64,000 nucleotides of DNA from Arthrobacter pascens. Its GTDB lineage: Bacteria > Actinomycetota > Actinomycetes > Actinomycetales > Micrococcaceae. The translations under genes and the position numbers were made by a program. Location of the stretch: the NCBI RefSeq assembly GCF_017052465.1, contig NZ_JAFHKT010000151.1, forward strand, positions 372,001 to 436,000, written 5' to 3'. The notes under the pieces are model-generated. The model made no database searches and was not told the origin of the DNA. It was given only the letters and a program-made list of their open reading frames with translations. Shown piece after piece: positions 50,218 to 59,144 of the stretch (position 1 is the first letter of the stretch; every line of letters begins with the position of its first letter).

Positions 50218-51138
50218 ATGGACTCCCTAGCTGCAGCACCTGGAACCGGACCCGCAACATCCCCGCTGCCCGTTCTGCGCAAACCGCGGCCGGCTGCCAA
50301 ATTTGAAGACCTGCCCACCGGCCGGTCGCTCGTCATGGGCATCCTGAACGTCACTCCGGATTCGTTCAGCGACGGCGGCAAGCACGCGACGGCGGACAAC
50401 GCCATTGCTGCCGGCCTCCGGATGTTTTACGCCGGCGCGGACATCATCGACGTCGGCGGCGAGTCCACGCGCCCCGGCGCGGAGGACGTCAGCCCCGAAG
50501 AGGAGCAGCGGCGCGTCCTGCCCGTCGTTGCCGCGCTGGCCAAGGCCGGCGCCCTGGTCAGCATCGACACCACCCACGCCTCCACGGCGGAAGCCGCCCT
50601 TGAAGCGGGAGCGGCGATCATCAACGATGTCTCCGGCCTGACCATCGAGCCGGGCATGGCCGAACTCGTGGCCAAGAGCAAAGCGCCGTACGTTCTGACC
50701 CACCGCCGCGGCGACGCGAAGACCATGACGTCCCTGACCGACTACCAGGATGTGGCGGATGACGTCGTCGCCGAGCTCAGCGGCGTGCGGGACAAGCTGT
50801 ATGCCGCAGGCGTGCAGCCTGAACAGATCATCATTGACCCGGGCATCGGCTTCTCCAAGACCGACGAGCAGAACTGGGAACTCCTGGGGAACCTTGACCG
50901 GCTTGAGGCGATGGGCCACAAGGTGCTCGTCGGGGTCTCCCGCAAGCGCTTCCTGGGCACCCTGCTGACCGTGGCCGGCAAGGCGGCGCTCCCGGAGGAG
51001 CGTGACGCCGCCACCGCCGCCATCACTGCGATCACCGCCGCCCGCGGCGCCTGGGCCGTGCGCGTGCACGACGTCGGCCCCAGCCTGGACGCCGTCAAGG
51101 TCGCCGCCCGCCTGGGCGCACCGAATCCCGGCCGCTGA
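50218..51138 (+). CDS. folP: Dihydropteroate synthase
   Basis: 306-residue enzyme joining p-aminobenzoate to dihydropterin pyrophosphate, the sulfonamide target. Signatures: MGILNVTPDSFSDGG near residue 40, DIIDVGGESTRPGA near 76, INDVSG, and IIIDPGIGFSKT. The C-terminal RVHDV motif is present. ATG at 50218 follows GGAAGG within the folE 3' end (10-bp gap). The N-terminal extension of about 30 residues is longer than in E. coli, as common in actinobacteria. Confidence 0.97.
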   Translation: MDSLAAAPGTGPATSPLPVLRKPRPAAKFEDLPTGRSLVMGILNVTPDSFSDGGKHATADNAIAAGLRMFYAGADIIDVGGESTRPGAEDVSPEEEQRRVLPVVAALAKAGALVSIDTTHASTAEAALEAGAAIINDVSGLTIEPGMAELVAKSKAPYVLTHRRGDAKTMTSLTDYQDVADDVVAELSGVRDKLYAAGVQPEQIIIDPGIGFSKTDEQNWELLGNLDRLEAMGHKVLVGVSRKRFLGTLLTVAGKAALPEERDAATAAITAITAARGAWAVRVHDVGPSLDAVKVAARLGAPNPGR

Positions 51139-51163
51139 CTAGGAGAGGCTGAGCAGGAAAACG

Positions 51164-51523
51164 ATGGACAGGATCTCACTGCGCGGTGTCACCGCGACCG
51201 GCTATCACGGGGTGTTCGACTTTGAGCGCCGCGAGGGCCAGCCGTTCGTGGTGGACGCCGTCCTGCACCTGGACTTCGGCCGGGCTGCTGCATCGGATGA
51301 CGTCAGGGATACCGCCCACTATGGGGAAGTGGCAGGGCGGATCAAAGACTGGATCACCGGTGAGCCCCTGAACCTGATCGAAGCCCTGGCTGTGAGAATG
51401 GCCGAAGGCCTGCTCAAGGAATTCAACATCGAAGCCGTGGAGATCACTGTGCACAAGCCGAAGGCGCCCATCGAGGTTCCTTTCGGCGACGTCGCGGTCA
51501 GCGTTTACCGGGAGCGCACATGA
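51164..51523 (+). CDS. folB: Dihydroneopterin aldolase
   Basis: 119 residues, normal for FolB, which cleaves dihydroneopterin to 6-hydroxymethyl-dihydropterin and glycolaldehyde. It has ISLRGVTATGYHGVFDFERREGQPF in parts with the catalytic Tyr/Glu region, TAHYGEVAGRI, NLIEALAVRMAEGLL, and VHKPKAPI with the conserved Lys. ATG at 51164 follows AGGAGAGG/GGAAAACG. Its stop overlaps folK by 4 nt (ATGA), indicating translational coupling. Confidence 0.96.
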   Translation: MDRISLRGVTATGYHGVFDFERREGQPFVVDAVLHLDFGRAAASDDVRDTAHYGEVAGRIKDWITGEPLNLIEALAVRMAEGLLKEFNIEAVEITVHKPKAPIEVPFGDVAVSVYRERT

Positions 51524-52074
51524 ACACGGCCCCCACCAACGGCCGCTACACGCGGTCGGTCCTGGCCCTGGGCAGCAATCTGGGGGAGCGCAACGACACG
51601 CTGTCCGGGGCCGTTGCGGACCTCGTGGACCGGCCGGAAGTGCGTCTCCTCGCGGTCTCGCCGGTGGTGCAGACCAAAGCGGTAGGCGGGCCGGAAGGCC
51701 AGCCTGATTTCCTCAACATGGTGATTTCGGTGGAAACCTCGCTGGAACCCCTCGACCTCCTCAGGCACTGCCAGGCGGTTGAAAACAAGCACCACCGGGT
51801 CCGCGAGGTGCGCTGGGGACCGCGGACCCTTGACGTGGACATCATCGTCTACGGGGACCTGGAAAGCTCAGATCCCGAGCTGACCCTGCCGCACCCGCGC
51901 GCGGCTGAACGGGCCTTCGTGCTCTACCCCTGGTCGCTCATCGAGCCCACCGCAATCCTGAACGGGGAGCGGGTCGGCGCGCTGGCAGCCCGGGCCGCCG
52001 ATTTCGCGGACCTCACCCCGTTTGACGGTTTCGGCGACTTCAACGGAATCCCCACGGCGGGGGCGGTGGAATAG
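51520..52074 (+). CDS. folK: 2-amino-4-hydroxy-6-hydroxymethyldihydropteridine pyrophosphokinase
   Basis: 184 residues. It pyrophosphorylates hydroxymethyl-dihydropterin using ATP. LALGSNLGERNDTL near residue 12, KAVGGPEGQPDFLNMV in part, and the metal/ATP motif VRWGPRTLDVDIIVYGD near residue 100 followed by LPHPRAAERAFVLYP are all family hallmarks. ATG overlaps the folB stop. It completes the pterin branch FolE-FolB-FolK-FolP in one cluster. Confidence 0.96.
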   Translation: MNTAPTNGRYTRSVLALGSNLGERNDTLSGAVADLVDRPEVRLLAVSPVVQTKAVGGPEGQPDFLNMVISVETSLEPLDLLRHCQAVENKHHRVREVRWGPRTLDVDIIVYGDLESSDPELTLPHPRAAERAFVLYPWSLIEPTAILNGERVGALAARAADFADLTPFDGFGDFNGIPTAGAVE

Positions 52075-52076
52075 CA

Positions 52077-52607
52077 GTGAAGCCCCTGAACCCGCTGCTG
52101 CTCGCGGTGGTCGGCCTGGCTCTGGCCATCGCCGGCTGGTCCGCGGCCGTGCTGGGTGGCCGGTACGGACTGGCCACCCCGGTGCTGCCTCCCACCGGCC
52201 TGGTGACGATGGGCGTGATCGTGGTCCTCACCCTGGTGCTGGGCATCCGTGTGCTGCGCTGGCGGAACGGCAAGAAGAAGAAAATGCTCAACCCGATCCT
52301 GGCCGCCTGGACCCTGGTCCTCGCGCAGGCCTGTGCCTACACAGGCGCCATGCTGCTCGGCTGGCACGCGGGGATCTTCGTTGAGCTGCTGCAGATCTGG
52401 AGCCTGCGGAACAGCCAGGAACTCACGTGGCTCGCTCTCGGCATGGCCGGCGGCGGGCTGGTCATGATCGTGGTGGGGCTCGTCGTCGAACGCTTTTGCA
52501 AGATTCCGCCGGAGGACGGCGACTCCGAGGCCGGGAACGGGCTCCCGGGCCGGCCGCGCCCAGGCAAGGCCAAGGGGGAAGGCGAATATGCCTACCGCGG
52601 CGATTGA
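52077..52607 (+). CDS. DUF3180 membrane protein
   Basis: 176 residues with four transmembrane helices (residues about 5-25, 38-60, 78-98 and 118-140) and a Gly/Pro/Lys-rich cytoplasmic tail. The family is restricted to actinobacteria and nearly always follows folK. The conserved core ILAAWTLVLAQACAYTGAMLLGWHAGIF (in parts) is clear. GTG at 52077, 2 bp after folK. Function is unknown; coupling with the next gene (20-bp overlap) suggests a membrane role shared with the PH-domain proteins. Confidence 0.9.
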   Translation: MKPLNPLLLAVVGLALAIAGWSAAVLGGRYGLATPVLPPTGLVTMGVIVVLTLVLGIRVLRWRNGKKKKMLNPILAAWTLVLAQACAYTGAMLLGWHAGIFVELLQIWSLRNSQELTWLALGMAGGGLVMIVVGLVVERFCKIPPEDGDSEAGNGLPGRPRPGKAKGEGEYAYRGD

Positions 52608-53100
52608 TCCCCCCGGGGTCGCGTGGCTGCGCGTTTCGCCCAAATATGTCACGGTCCGCGTGGTGGAATGGGCCGTGGGAAACCTGATCACGGTGGCCGT
52701 CCTGAGCCTGCCTCTGGCGTTCGTCCTGCTGGGCTGGTGGCGCTGGCCGCCGTTGTGGTTCGCCATCGCGGTGCCGGCGTTCATACTTGTCCTCGCGCTG
52801 TGGCGCCTGGTCCTGATTCCGCGGCAGGTCCGGGCCATCGGCTACGCCGAGCGCGACGACGACCTGCTGATCCGCGGCGGCATCTTCTTCCAGCGCGTCA
52901 TGGTGGTCCCGTACGGCCGGATGCAGTACGTGGACATCAGCGCGGGCCCGGTCGAACGGAGCCTGGGGCTGTGCACGGTCAAGCTTCACACGGCGTCCGC
53001 CGGGACGAACGCCACGATCCCGGGACTGCCCACCGCGGAAGGTGCGCGGCTGCGGGAACAGCTCTCGGCGCGCGGTGAAGCCAGGCTGGCCGGACTGTGA
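52588..53100 (+). CDS. PH-domain membrane protein (bPH2/YdbS type)
   Basis: 170 residues. Two membrane helices (NLITVAVLSLPLAFVLLGWW and WFAIAVPAFILVLALWRLVL, about residues 31-75) precede a bacterial PH domain with DDLLIRGGIFFQRVMVVPYGRMQYVDISAGPVERSLGLCTVKLHTASAG in parts. It is the smaller half of a YdbS/YdbT-like pair. The ATG lies inside the DUF3180 gene (20-nt overlap), and the stop overlaps the next GTG (GTGA). Probably forms a complex with the next protein; function at the membrane is unknown. Confidence 0.9.
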   Translation: MPTAAIDPPGVAWLRVSPKYVTVRVVEWAVGNLITVAVLSLPLAFVLLGWWRWPPLWFAIAVPAFILVLALWRLVLIPRQVRAIGYAERDDDLLIRGGIFFQRVMVVPYGRMQYVDISAGPVERSLGLCTVKLHTASAGTNATIPGLPTAEGARLREQLSARGEARLAGL

Positions 53101-54695
53101 CCGCGGCCGGGCACCCTTCAGGAACGCCCGACGGCGAGTGGCTCCGGGTGCATCCGGCGTCCCCCTTCGTGCGGGGCTGGTTGGCGCTCGTGGCCATCGG
53201 GTACTTCTTCGGGCGTGACTCGTTCGAGAGGATGCTGCAGGGCGGCCCGCTCGTTGACGACCGGATAGCCGGCCGCACGCCGTGGCTCCTCGCCGGCGGT
53301 GCCGCCATGCTGCTGCTCGCGGTTTCCGGGTTCATCCTGTCCTGGTACTTCACCCGGTACCAGGTGGCCGAAGGCTACGTCCGCGTCAACACGGGCTTCC
53401 TGTTCAAGCAGCAGCGCCAGGCCCGGCTGGACCGGGTCCAGGCGATCGACATTGTCCAGCCGCTGCTGGCGAGGATCTTCGGGCTCGCGGAACTGAAGTT
53501 CGAGGTGGCGGACGCCGGCGAATCCGCGGTGCGGCTTGCCTATCTCCGCCTGGACGATGCCCGGCAGCTGCGCGCCGCCATCCTGGCGCGCGCCTCGGGC
53601 GTGCAGCTGGAGCCCGGGCAGGTCGAAGCAGCCCCACCGGAGGCGCCGGAGCACCAGGTGCTGCGCGTCCCGCCGTCGCGCCTCATCGGATCCCTGCTGC
53701 TGAGCGAGCAGAGTGTCTTCATCATCCTCGGCGGCGTGGCGTCCGTGGTGCTGTCCGCGATCACCGAGAACCGGGGATTTTTCCTCTACCTGATTCCCGC
53801 GGCGCTGGGCCTGTTCGCCGCGTACTGGGCATCGTTCCATAAGGGATACAACTTCACGGCTGCCATCTCCCCGGACGGCATCCGCCTCCGCTACGGCCTG
53901 CTGGACACCCAGGCGCAGACCCTGCCGCCAGGCAGGGTCCAGGCGCTGAGGGTGGTGCAGCCGCCTCTGTGGCGCATCTTCGGCTGGTACCGGATGCAGG
54001 TCAACGTGGCGGGGTACGGGGCCGTCGGGAACAACGGCGAGGGGGGATCGCGGACCACGCTGCTGCCCGTCGGCGGCATCGGCGACGTGCTGAACATGCT
54101 GGCAATGGTCCTGCCGGACCCGGGAACCGCCGACCCCGTGGGGGTTTTCCATGGCGGGCTGAACGGCCTGGATTCCGACGGAGGCTTTGTGACCACGCCG
54201 CGCCGCGGCCGTTTCCTCGCCCCGCTGGGATGGCGGCGGAATGGCTTCACCGCCACGGACACCGCCCTGCTCATGCGGTCCGGCCGCTGGTGGCGGCAGC
54301 TTGTGGTGGTGCCGCATCAGCGCACACAGTCGATGGCGCTGCACCAGGGTCCGCTGGCGCGCCGGTTCGGACTCGCGGATCTCGTCCTGCACACCACCGC
54401 CGGCCCGGTCACCCCGCGCGTGATCCAGGCCGACGTGGACGAGGCGCGGGGACTCTTCGACCAGCAGGCCGCCCGCGCCCGGGCCGCCCGGCGTCGCCAG
54501 ACCAGCGAGCAGTGGCTGGCGCAAGTGGCCCCGCTGGTTGAGCAGCCGCCGCTGGTTGAGCCTGGGGCCACGACCGCTGGGTTCCCTGGCCGAGCTGGCG
54601 AGGTTAGGGAGCGGATGGGGAGCGAAACCGATCTCGACAAACTCAACCAGCAGACTTCTCCATCACCCCAACAGGAAGGCCCGCAACGTGGCTAA
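53097..54695 (+). CDS. PH-domain membrane protein (YdbT type) with repeat-derived tail
   Basis: 532 residues with repeated bPH2 modules: a helix pair then QARLDRVQAIDIVQPLLARIFGLAEL in parts near residue 105, a second module LPPGRVQALRVVQPPLWRIFGWYRMQV in parts near 285, and a third VPHQRTQSMALHQGPLARRFGLADL in parts near 405. The last 50 residues (LVEQPPLVEPGATTAGFPG onward) are encoded by a palindromic intergenic-type repeat and look like a recent addition. GTG start overlaps the preceding stop; the stop overlaps the DUF2520 gene by 8 nt. Confidence 0.88.
   Translation: MTAAGHPSGTPDGEWLRVHPASPFVRGWLALVAIGYFFGRDSFERMLQGGPLVDDRIAGRTPWLLAGGAAMLLLAVSGFILSWYFTRYQVAEGYVRVNTGFLFKQQRQARLDRVQAIDIVQPLLARIFGLAELKFEVADAGESAVRLAYLRLDDARQLRAAILARASGVQLEPGQVEAAPPEAPEHQVLRVPPSRLIGSLLLSEQSVFIILGGVASVVLSAITENRGFFLYLIPAALGLFAAYWASFHKGYNFTAAISPDGIRLRYGLLDTQAQTLPPGRVQALRVVQPPLWRIFGWYRMQVNVAGYGAVGNNGEGGSRTTLLPVGGIGDVLNMLAMVLPDPGTADPVGVFHGGLNGLDSDGGFVTTPRRGRFLAPLGWRRNGFTATDTALLMRSGRWWRQLVVVPHQRTQSMALHQGPLARRFGLADLVLHTTAGPVTPRVIQADVDEARGLFDQQAARARAARRRQTSEQWLAQVAPLVEQPPLVEPGATTAGFPGRAGEVRERMGSETDLDKLNQQTSPSPQQEGPQRG
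54533..54650. repeat. Palindromic repeat inside the 3' end of a coding region
   Basis: GCTGGTTGAG occurs at 54533-54542 and 54551-54560, and its inverse CTCAACCAG at 54642-54650. The right side reads CGATCTCGACAAACTCAACC, resembling a motif I recall as common between genes in related actinobacteria. The whole segment is in frame with the PH-domain gene and supplies its C-terminal tail. Confidence 0.7.
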
Positions 54696-55623
54696 GCCCG
54701 GACGCCTTGGCGTTGGAATCATTGGGGCCGGCAAAGTAGGCGCCGTCCTTGGCGCTGCGCTGCGCGCGGCCGAACACGCCGTCGTCGGGGTTTCCGCCGT
54801 GTCAGAGGCCAGCCGGGAACGGGCGGAGACGCTGCTCCCCGGCGTTCCCGTCCTGGAGGTGCAGGACATTGTGGAGCGCTCGGAACTGGTGATCCTGGCC
54901 GTGCCGGACGACGCCCTGGGCGGGCTGGTGGAGGGGCTGGCGAAGCTCGGCGCCTGGCAGCCGGGGCAGCTCGTTGCCCACACGTCGGGCCGCTTCGGCG
55001 TGGGCGTCCTGCGTCCCGTCCGTGCCGCCGGTGCCGTGCCGCTGGCCCTGCACCCGGCCATGACCTTCACCGGCATGAGCCTTGACCTGACCCGGCTCCT
55101 GGACTGCACGTTCGGGGTCACGGCGGATGCGGTCATGCTGCCCATCGCGCAGGCATTGGTGGTGGAAATGGGGGCCGAGCCGGTGGTGATCGCCGAAGCG
55201 GACCGGATCATTTACCACGCCGCCCTGGCGCACGGCTCGAACCACCTGGTCACGCTCGTCGCACAGGCTTCCCAGCTGCTGAGTGAAGTGGGCGTGGACG
55301 CTCCCGAACGCATGCTCGGCCCGCTGCTGAGGGCCACGCTCGAGAATGCCCTCGCCTCCGGCGAGTCGGCGCTGACCGGCCCGGTGGCCCGGGGAGACGC
55401 GGGGACCGTCGCGGCACATGCGCGGGCACTTCGCGAGCAGGACGCCGGTGCCGGCGGCGACATCCTCGCCGCGTACCTGGCGATGGCGCGGGCAACGGCG
55501 CGGCGGGCCGAAAGCAGGGGGCTGCTGAAGGCTGACCAGCTGGACGACATCCGCCAAGCCCTCACCGCCACGGCTGAAGACGGACCAGACGAAGACGGCC
55601 CCGGGGCCAAGGGAGGACACTGA
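54688..55623 (+). CDS. DUF2520 Rossmann-fold protein, possible PanG-type ketopantoate reductase
   Basis: 311 residues. An N-terminal Rossmann domain (GVGIIGAGKVGAVLGAALRAAEHAVVGV in parts near residue 9) and a C-terminal DUF2520 helical domain (EADRIIYHAALAHGSNHLVTLVAQA in parts) match a family related to F420-NADP and 6-phosphogluconate-like reductases. It lies 1 bp before panC, as in many actinobacteria. Ketopantoate reductase activity is therefore plausible, because no panE is visible. GTG at 54688 with AGGAAGG upstream. Confidence 0.82.
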   Translation: MAKPGRLGVGIIGAGKVGAVLGAALRAAEHAVVGVSAVSEASRERAETLLPGVPVLEVQDIVERSELVILAVPDDALGGLVEGLAKLGAWQPGQLVAHTSGRFGVGVLRPVRAAGAVPLALHPAMTFTGMSLDLTRLLDCTFGVTADAVMLPIAQALVVEMGAEPVVIAEADRIIYHAALAHGSNHLVTLVAQASQLLSEVGVDAPERMLGPLLRATLENALASGESALTGPVARGDAGTVAAHARALREQDAGAGGDILAAYLAMARATARRAESRGLLKADQLDDIRQALTATAEDGPDEDGPGAKGGH

Positions 55624-55624
55624 C

Positions 55625-56554
55625 ATGGCAATCCGACTCGTTACGACCGCGGCATCCCTGCGCGCCCAGAGCCGCCTGCTCCTGACCCAAAAGGAGGGTT
55701 CCTCCCAGGGACTCGTACCTACCATGGGCGCCCTGCACGAGGGCCACGCGCGGTTGGCGCGCACCGCCGTCGAACAGAATGACGTGGTGGTGGCGTCCAT
55801 CTTTGTGAACCCGCTGCAGTTTGGCGATGCGGCGGACCTCGACCGCTATCCGCGCACCCTGCAGGATGACCTGGCGCTGCTCGAGGCGCAGGGGGTCGAC
55901 CTGGTGTTCGCCCCCTCGCTGGAGGAGATGTACCCGGACGGGCAGCCGACGGTCCGGATCACGTCCGGCAGGCTCGGTGAAAAATGGGAGGGAGCGTCGC
56001 GCCCGGGGCATTTCGACGGCGCCCTCACCGTGGTGGCCAAACTGCTGCACCTCGGGATTCCGGCCACCGGACTGCCCGGGGCCAACGCATTCGTCACCGG
56101 CTCCGGGGGAGGCCTCCCCGCCTACCGCGCCTACTTCGGGCAGAAGGACGCACAGCAGCTGGCACTGGTCAGGCAGATGGTCGCGGATCTGAACTTTCCG
56201 GTGGAAATCGTCGGCGTTCCCACCATCCGGTCAGCAGACGGGCTGGCGCTGTCCAGCCGCAACCGCTTCCTGTCCGCCGAGGAGCGCGAGGCTGCGCTGG
56301 TCCTCTCCCGCGCGCTGCGGCTCCTCGAGGAGCGGGCCAATGCCCGCAAGCCGCTGGAGGTCGAGTCTGCCCTGGCCCTGATCGAGTCCCAGCCCCTGGT
56401 GGAGCTGGACTATCTGGAGGTGGTGGATCCCCGGACCCTGGAACCGCTGGCCGAGAACTGCCGGGAGACGCCGTTCCGGGGTGAGGCGCTGGCCATCGTC
56501 GCAGCCAAAGTCGGTCCGGTGCGGCTGATCGACAACCTCCCGCTGAGCTCCTAG
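55625..56554 (+). CDS. panC: Pantoate--beta-alanine ligase (pantothenate synthetase)
   Basis: 309 residues. It condenses pantoate with beta-alanine using ATP to make pantothenate for CoA. The HIGH-like motif is PTMGALHEGHARL near residue 31; also SIFVNPLQFG, YFGQKDAQQLALVRQM in part, and the KMSKS-like LSSRNRFLS. ATG follows the DUF2520 stop by 1 bp, so the two are coupled. panB and panD are not in this window. The protein is slightly longer than the 280-residue norm because of the extended C-terminus. Confidence 0.96.
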   Translation: MAIRLVTTAASLRAQSRLLLTQKEGSSQGLVPTMGALHEGHARLARTAVEQNDVVVASIFVNPLQFGDAADLDRYPRTLQDDLALLEAQGVDLVFAPSLEEMYPDGQPTVRITSGRLGEKWEGASRPGHFDGALTVVAKLLHLGIPATGLPGANAFVTGSGGGLPAYRAYFGQKDAQQLALVRQMVADLNFPVEIVGVPTIRSADGLALSSRNRFLSAEEREAALVLSRALRLLEERANARKPLEVESALALIESQPLVELDYLEVVDPRTLEPLAENCRETPFRGEALAIVAAKVGPVRLIDNLPLSS

Positions 56555-56681
56555 GGCGGGCTTTCGGGCGCCCTTAGGGCCCCGTGCCCCGTGTACGGGA
56601 ATGTCCGGGGACACTAGACTGTTGGAGTCTGCAGCGGCGCTGCCCGCCGGCAATCCTTTCCAACTCTCTGAGGGTCTCTCC

Positions 56682-58220
56682 ATGTCTACCGAAGTCACGT
56701 CAAATTCGTACGGTGAGCCCGGGCGGGAGCCTTCCGGAACGCAGGCCGCCACTCAGCAGACGGACACCTCGACGGTCCGGACGCCGGAGGCCCACAGGCC
56801 TGCTCCCTCCGGCGACAAAATGTCACGCGAGTCCGTCACGGTCATCGTCACGCTGCTCGTGGCCACCTTCGTGGTGATCCTCAACGAGACCATCATGAAC
56901 GTTGCCCTGCAGCGCCTGATGGTGGACCTTCGGGTGGACGCCCCCACGGTGCAGTGGCTCTCCACGGGCTTCATGCTCACCATGGCCGTCGTGATTCCCA
57001 CCACCGGCTTCATTCTGCAGCGGCTGTCCACCCGTGCCGTGTTTTTGCTCGCCATGGGGCTTTTCTCCGGCGGAACCGCGCTGGCCGCGCTGGCACCCGG
57101 CTTCGGGATCCTCCTGCTGGCAAGGGTCATCCAGGCAGGCGGTACCGCGATCATGCTGCCGCTGCTGATGACGACCATCCTCACCCTCGTTCCGCTGGCC
57201 CGCCGCGGCGCCGTCATGGGCAATGTCAGCATTGCCATCTCCGTGGCCCCGGCGATGGGCCCCACGGTGTCCGGCCTGATCCTGGAACACTTCTCGTGGC
57301 GCTTCATGTTCGTCTTCGTCCTGCCGATCGCGCTGGCAGCGTTGGCGATCGGTGCCCGCTACCTGACGAACGTCGGCGAGACCGCCAAGGCCAGGCTCGA
57401 CTTCCTGTCCGTGGTGTTGACCGTCCCCGCATTCGGCGGGCTCGTGTACGGACTCAGCCAGATCGGCGGAGGCCATGGTGCCGGCGGCGGACCCAGCACG
57501 GGCGCGCTGGTTGCCCTGGCCGTCGGCGTCGCCGGGCTCGTGGCGTTCGTGCTGCGCCAGCTGCGGCTGCAGAAGTCCGAGGCGCCGCTGCTGGACCTGA
57601 GGGCCTTCAATTTCCGGATGTTCACGGTGTCGGTGCTGCTGATGGTGGTGGCCATGATTGCCCTCTTTGGCGCCGTGATCCTGCTGCCGCTGTACCTGCA
57701 GGAGATCCGAGGCCTGAAATCCCTCGAGACCGGCCTCGCGCTGCTGCCGGGAGGACTCGCCATGGGCCTGCTCGGCCCGGTGATCGGCCGGCTGTTCGAC
57801 AGGGTGGGGCCGCTTCCCCTCACCGTGACGGGTTCGTCCCTGATGGTTCTGGCGCTGTGGCAGTTTTCCATGCTCGACGCGGGCACAGCGGTGTGGTGGA
57901 TCGTCACCCTGCACGTCGGGCTGAGTTTCGGTCTTGCGCTGCTGTTCACGCCGGCTTTCACCACGGGACTGAACCCGCTGCCGCCGCACCTGTACTCGCA
58001 CGGTTCGGCCATCATGAGCACACTGCAGCAGGTCGCAGGTGCCGCGGGCACGGCGCTACTGGTGTCCATCTTCGCTGTGGTCGCTGCAGGGTCGGGGCTC
58101 GTTGCGGGAATGAGCGCCGCGTTCCTGACGGCAACAGTGATCGCCGTTGCCGCCGTCGTCCTGTCCGCCATGATGCGAAAGACGGCAGGCGCCGAAGCGG
58201 CCCCCGCCCCCACCCACTAA
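56682..58220 (+). CDS. MDR-type MFS transporter (DHA2 family)
   Basis: 512 residues. A hydrophilic N-terminus of about 45 residues precedes about 14 membrane segments: VILNETIMNVALQRLMVDL near residue 65 (the DHA2 N-V-A-L-x-x-I/L pattern), TGFMLTMAVVIPTTGFILQRLSTR in part, and motif C (SVAPAMGPTVSGLIL). Relatives export drugs and dyes such as lincomycin, quaternary amines or antibiotics. ATG at 56682 follows GAGGGTCTC. TAGACT near 56617 may be the -10. Monocistronic, convergent with the hydrolases. Confidence 0.92.
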   Translation: MSTEVTSNSYGEPGREPSGTQAATQQTDTSTVRTPEAHRPAPSGDKMSRESVTVIVTLLVATFVVILNETIMNVALQRLMVDLRVDAPTVQWLSTGFMLTMAVVIPTTGFILQRLSTRAVFLLAMGLFSGGTALAALAPGFGILLLARVIQAGGTAIMLPLLMTTILTLVPLARRGAVMGNVSIAISVAPAMGPTVSGLILEHFSWRFMFVFVLPIALAALAIGARYLTNVGETAKARLDFLSVVLTVPAFGGLVYGLSQIGGGHGAGGGPSTGALVALAVGVAGLVAFVLRQLRLQKSEAPLLDLRAFNFRMFTVSVLLMVVAMIALFGAVILLPLYLQEIRGLKSLETGLALLPGGLAMGLLGPVIGRLFDRVGPLPLTVTGSSLMVLALWQFSMLDAGTAVWWIVTLHVGLSFGLALLFTPAFTTGLNPLPPHLYSHGSAIMSTLQQVAGAAGTALLVSIFAVVAAGSGLVAGMSAAFLTATVIAVAAVVLSAMMRKTAGAEAAPAPTH

Positions 58221-58234
58221 ACCCCGCTCACTAA

Positions 58235-58297
58235 GCGCGAACTGGCAGGTAACGCCCTGTTTTCCCCTGCTTGGGGGCGTTATCTGCTTGTTCGCGC
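58235..58297. terminator. Nested hairpin between convergent genes
   Basis: GCGCGAAC (58235-58242) pairs with GTTCGCGC (58290-58297), and inside it TAACGCCC (58250-58257) pairs with GGGCGTTA (58275-58282). The structure sits exactly between the stop of the MFS gene and the stop of the alpha/beta hydrolase gene, so it is probably a bidirectional terminator. A TGTTTT tract lies in the loop rather than after it. Confidence 0.65.
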
Positions 58298-58307
58298 GGG
58301 GCCAGGA

Positions 58308-59144
58308 TCAGCCGGCGAAGAAGTCGCTCAGCTCGGTGATGAGCCTGTCCGGGGCGCGGTTGACGCCGTCGTGCCCGAAGCCGGGGAGGATGGTGTAGCT
58401 GGACCCGGAGAGGACGTCGTGGATCTGCCCGCACGCCACACCGAAATAGGCCGGGCTCTTTTCGCCCACGATGATGAGCGTTTCGAGTGGCAGTTCCAGG
58501 AACGGTTCGGCGGGCATGTCCGCCGCGATGATCGCCTTGATCTCGCGGACGCCCGTGCGCATCATCTCGCGCTGCTGCTTTCCCACAGACGTTCCGGCCG
58601 TGAGCTTGTTGGCGAGGGTCAGCATGGACAGCGGCATGCGCGACGAGAAGGGCCCGCCCGCCTCCAGCCCCCGCTGCAGGACGGCGAGGGCGCGGTCGTC
58701 GTCTCCCGCCGCCGTCGCGCGCTCATATTCCGTGGTCCAGTCGGCCTTGACACTCTGGTTGACGGAGACCGCCGGATCGTAGACAGCGAGCCGCTCCACC
58801 GGCAGGTGGCGGGCCGCGTGAATCGCCACTGCACCGCCGAAGCTGTGCCCGAAGACGTCCGTGCTGGCGGTGTGCTTCATCACGGCTTCGAGGTCGCGGA
58901 TGTCAACGTCCAGCGTGTAGTCACCGGGCTGCTCGGACGAACTGCCGCGGCCCCGCCGGTTGAATGTGTGCACCGGCCGGCCCAGTGAAGCGCTGAGTTT
59001 CTGGGCGAAGCGCGTGTAATCGGCTGCCGTGACCATAGATGCTGTCACCACAACCACGCCGGAGCCAGCGGAGGCGAGTTCAGCGCCCGTGCTGAACAAC
59101 TCGAGAGTGCCGCCGTCGGGTGTGCTGATGATCTCGCGCGTCAT
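58308..59144 (-). CDS. Alpha/beta hydrolase
   Basis: 278 residues with the alpha/beta-hydrolase fold. The nucleophile elbow is GHSFGG near residue 100, the oxyanion region is VVTASMVTAADYTRFAQKLSASLGRPVHTFNRRGRG in parts, and the catalytic His is in PGFGHDGVNRAP. It shares the layout NRRGRG..DL.AVM and the order of elements with the neighbouring hydrolase at 59237-60190, indicating tandem duplication. Likely an esterase or lactonase of unknown substrate. Confidence 0.88.
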   Translation of the reverse strand: MTREIISTPDGGTLELFSTGAELASAGSGVVVVTASMVTAADYTRFAQKLSASLGRPVHTFNRRGRGSSSEQPGDYTLDVDIRDLEAVMKHTASTDVFGHSFGGAVAIHAARHLPVERLAVYDPAVSVNQSVKADWTTEYERATAAGDDDRALAVLQRGLEAGGPFSSRMPLSMLTLANKLTAGTSVGKQQREMMRTGVREIKAIIAADMPAEPFLELPLETLIIVGEKSPAYFGVACGQIHDVLSGSSYTILPGFGHDGVNRAPDRLITELSDFFAG

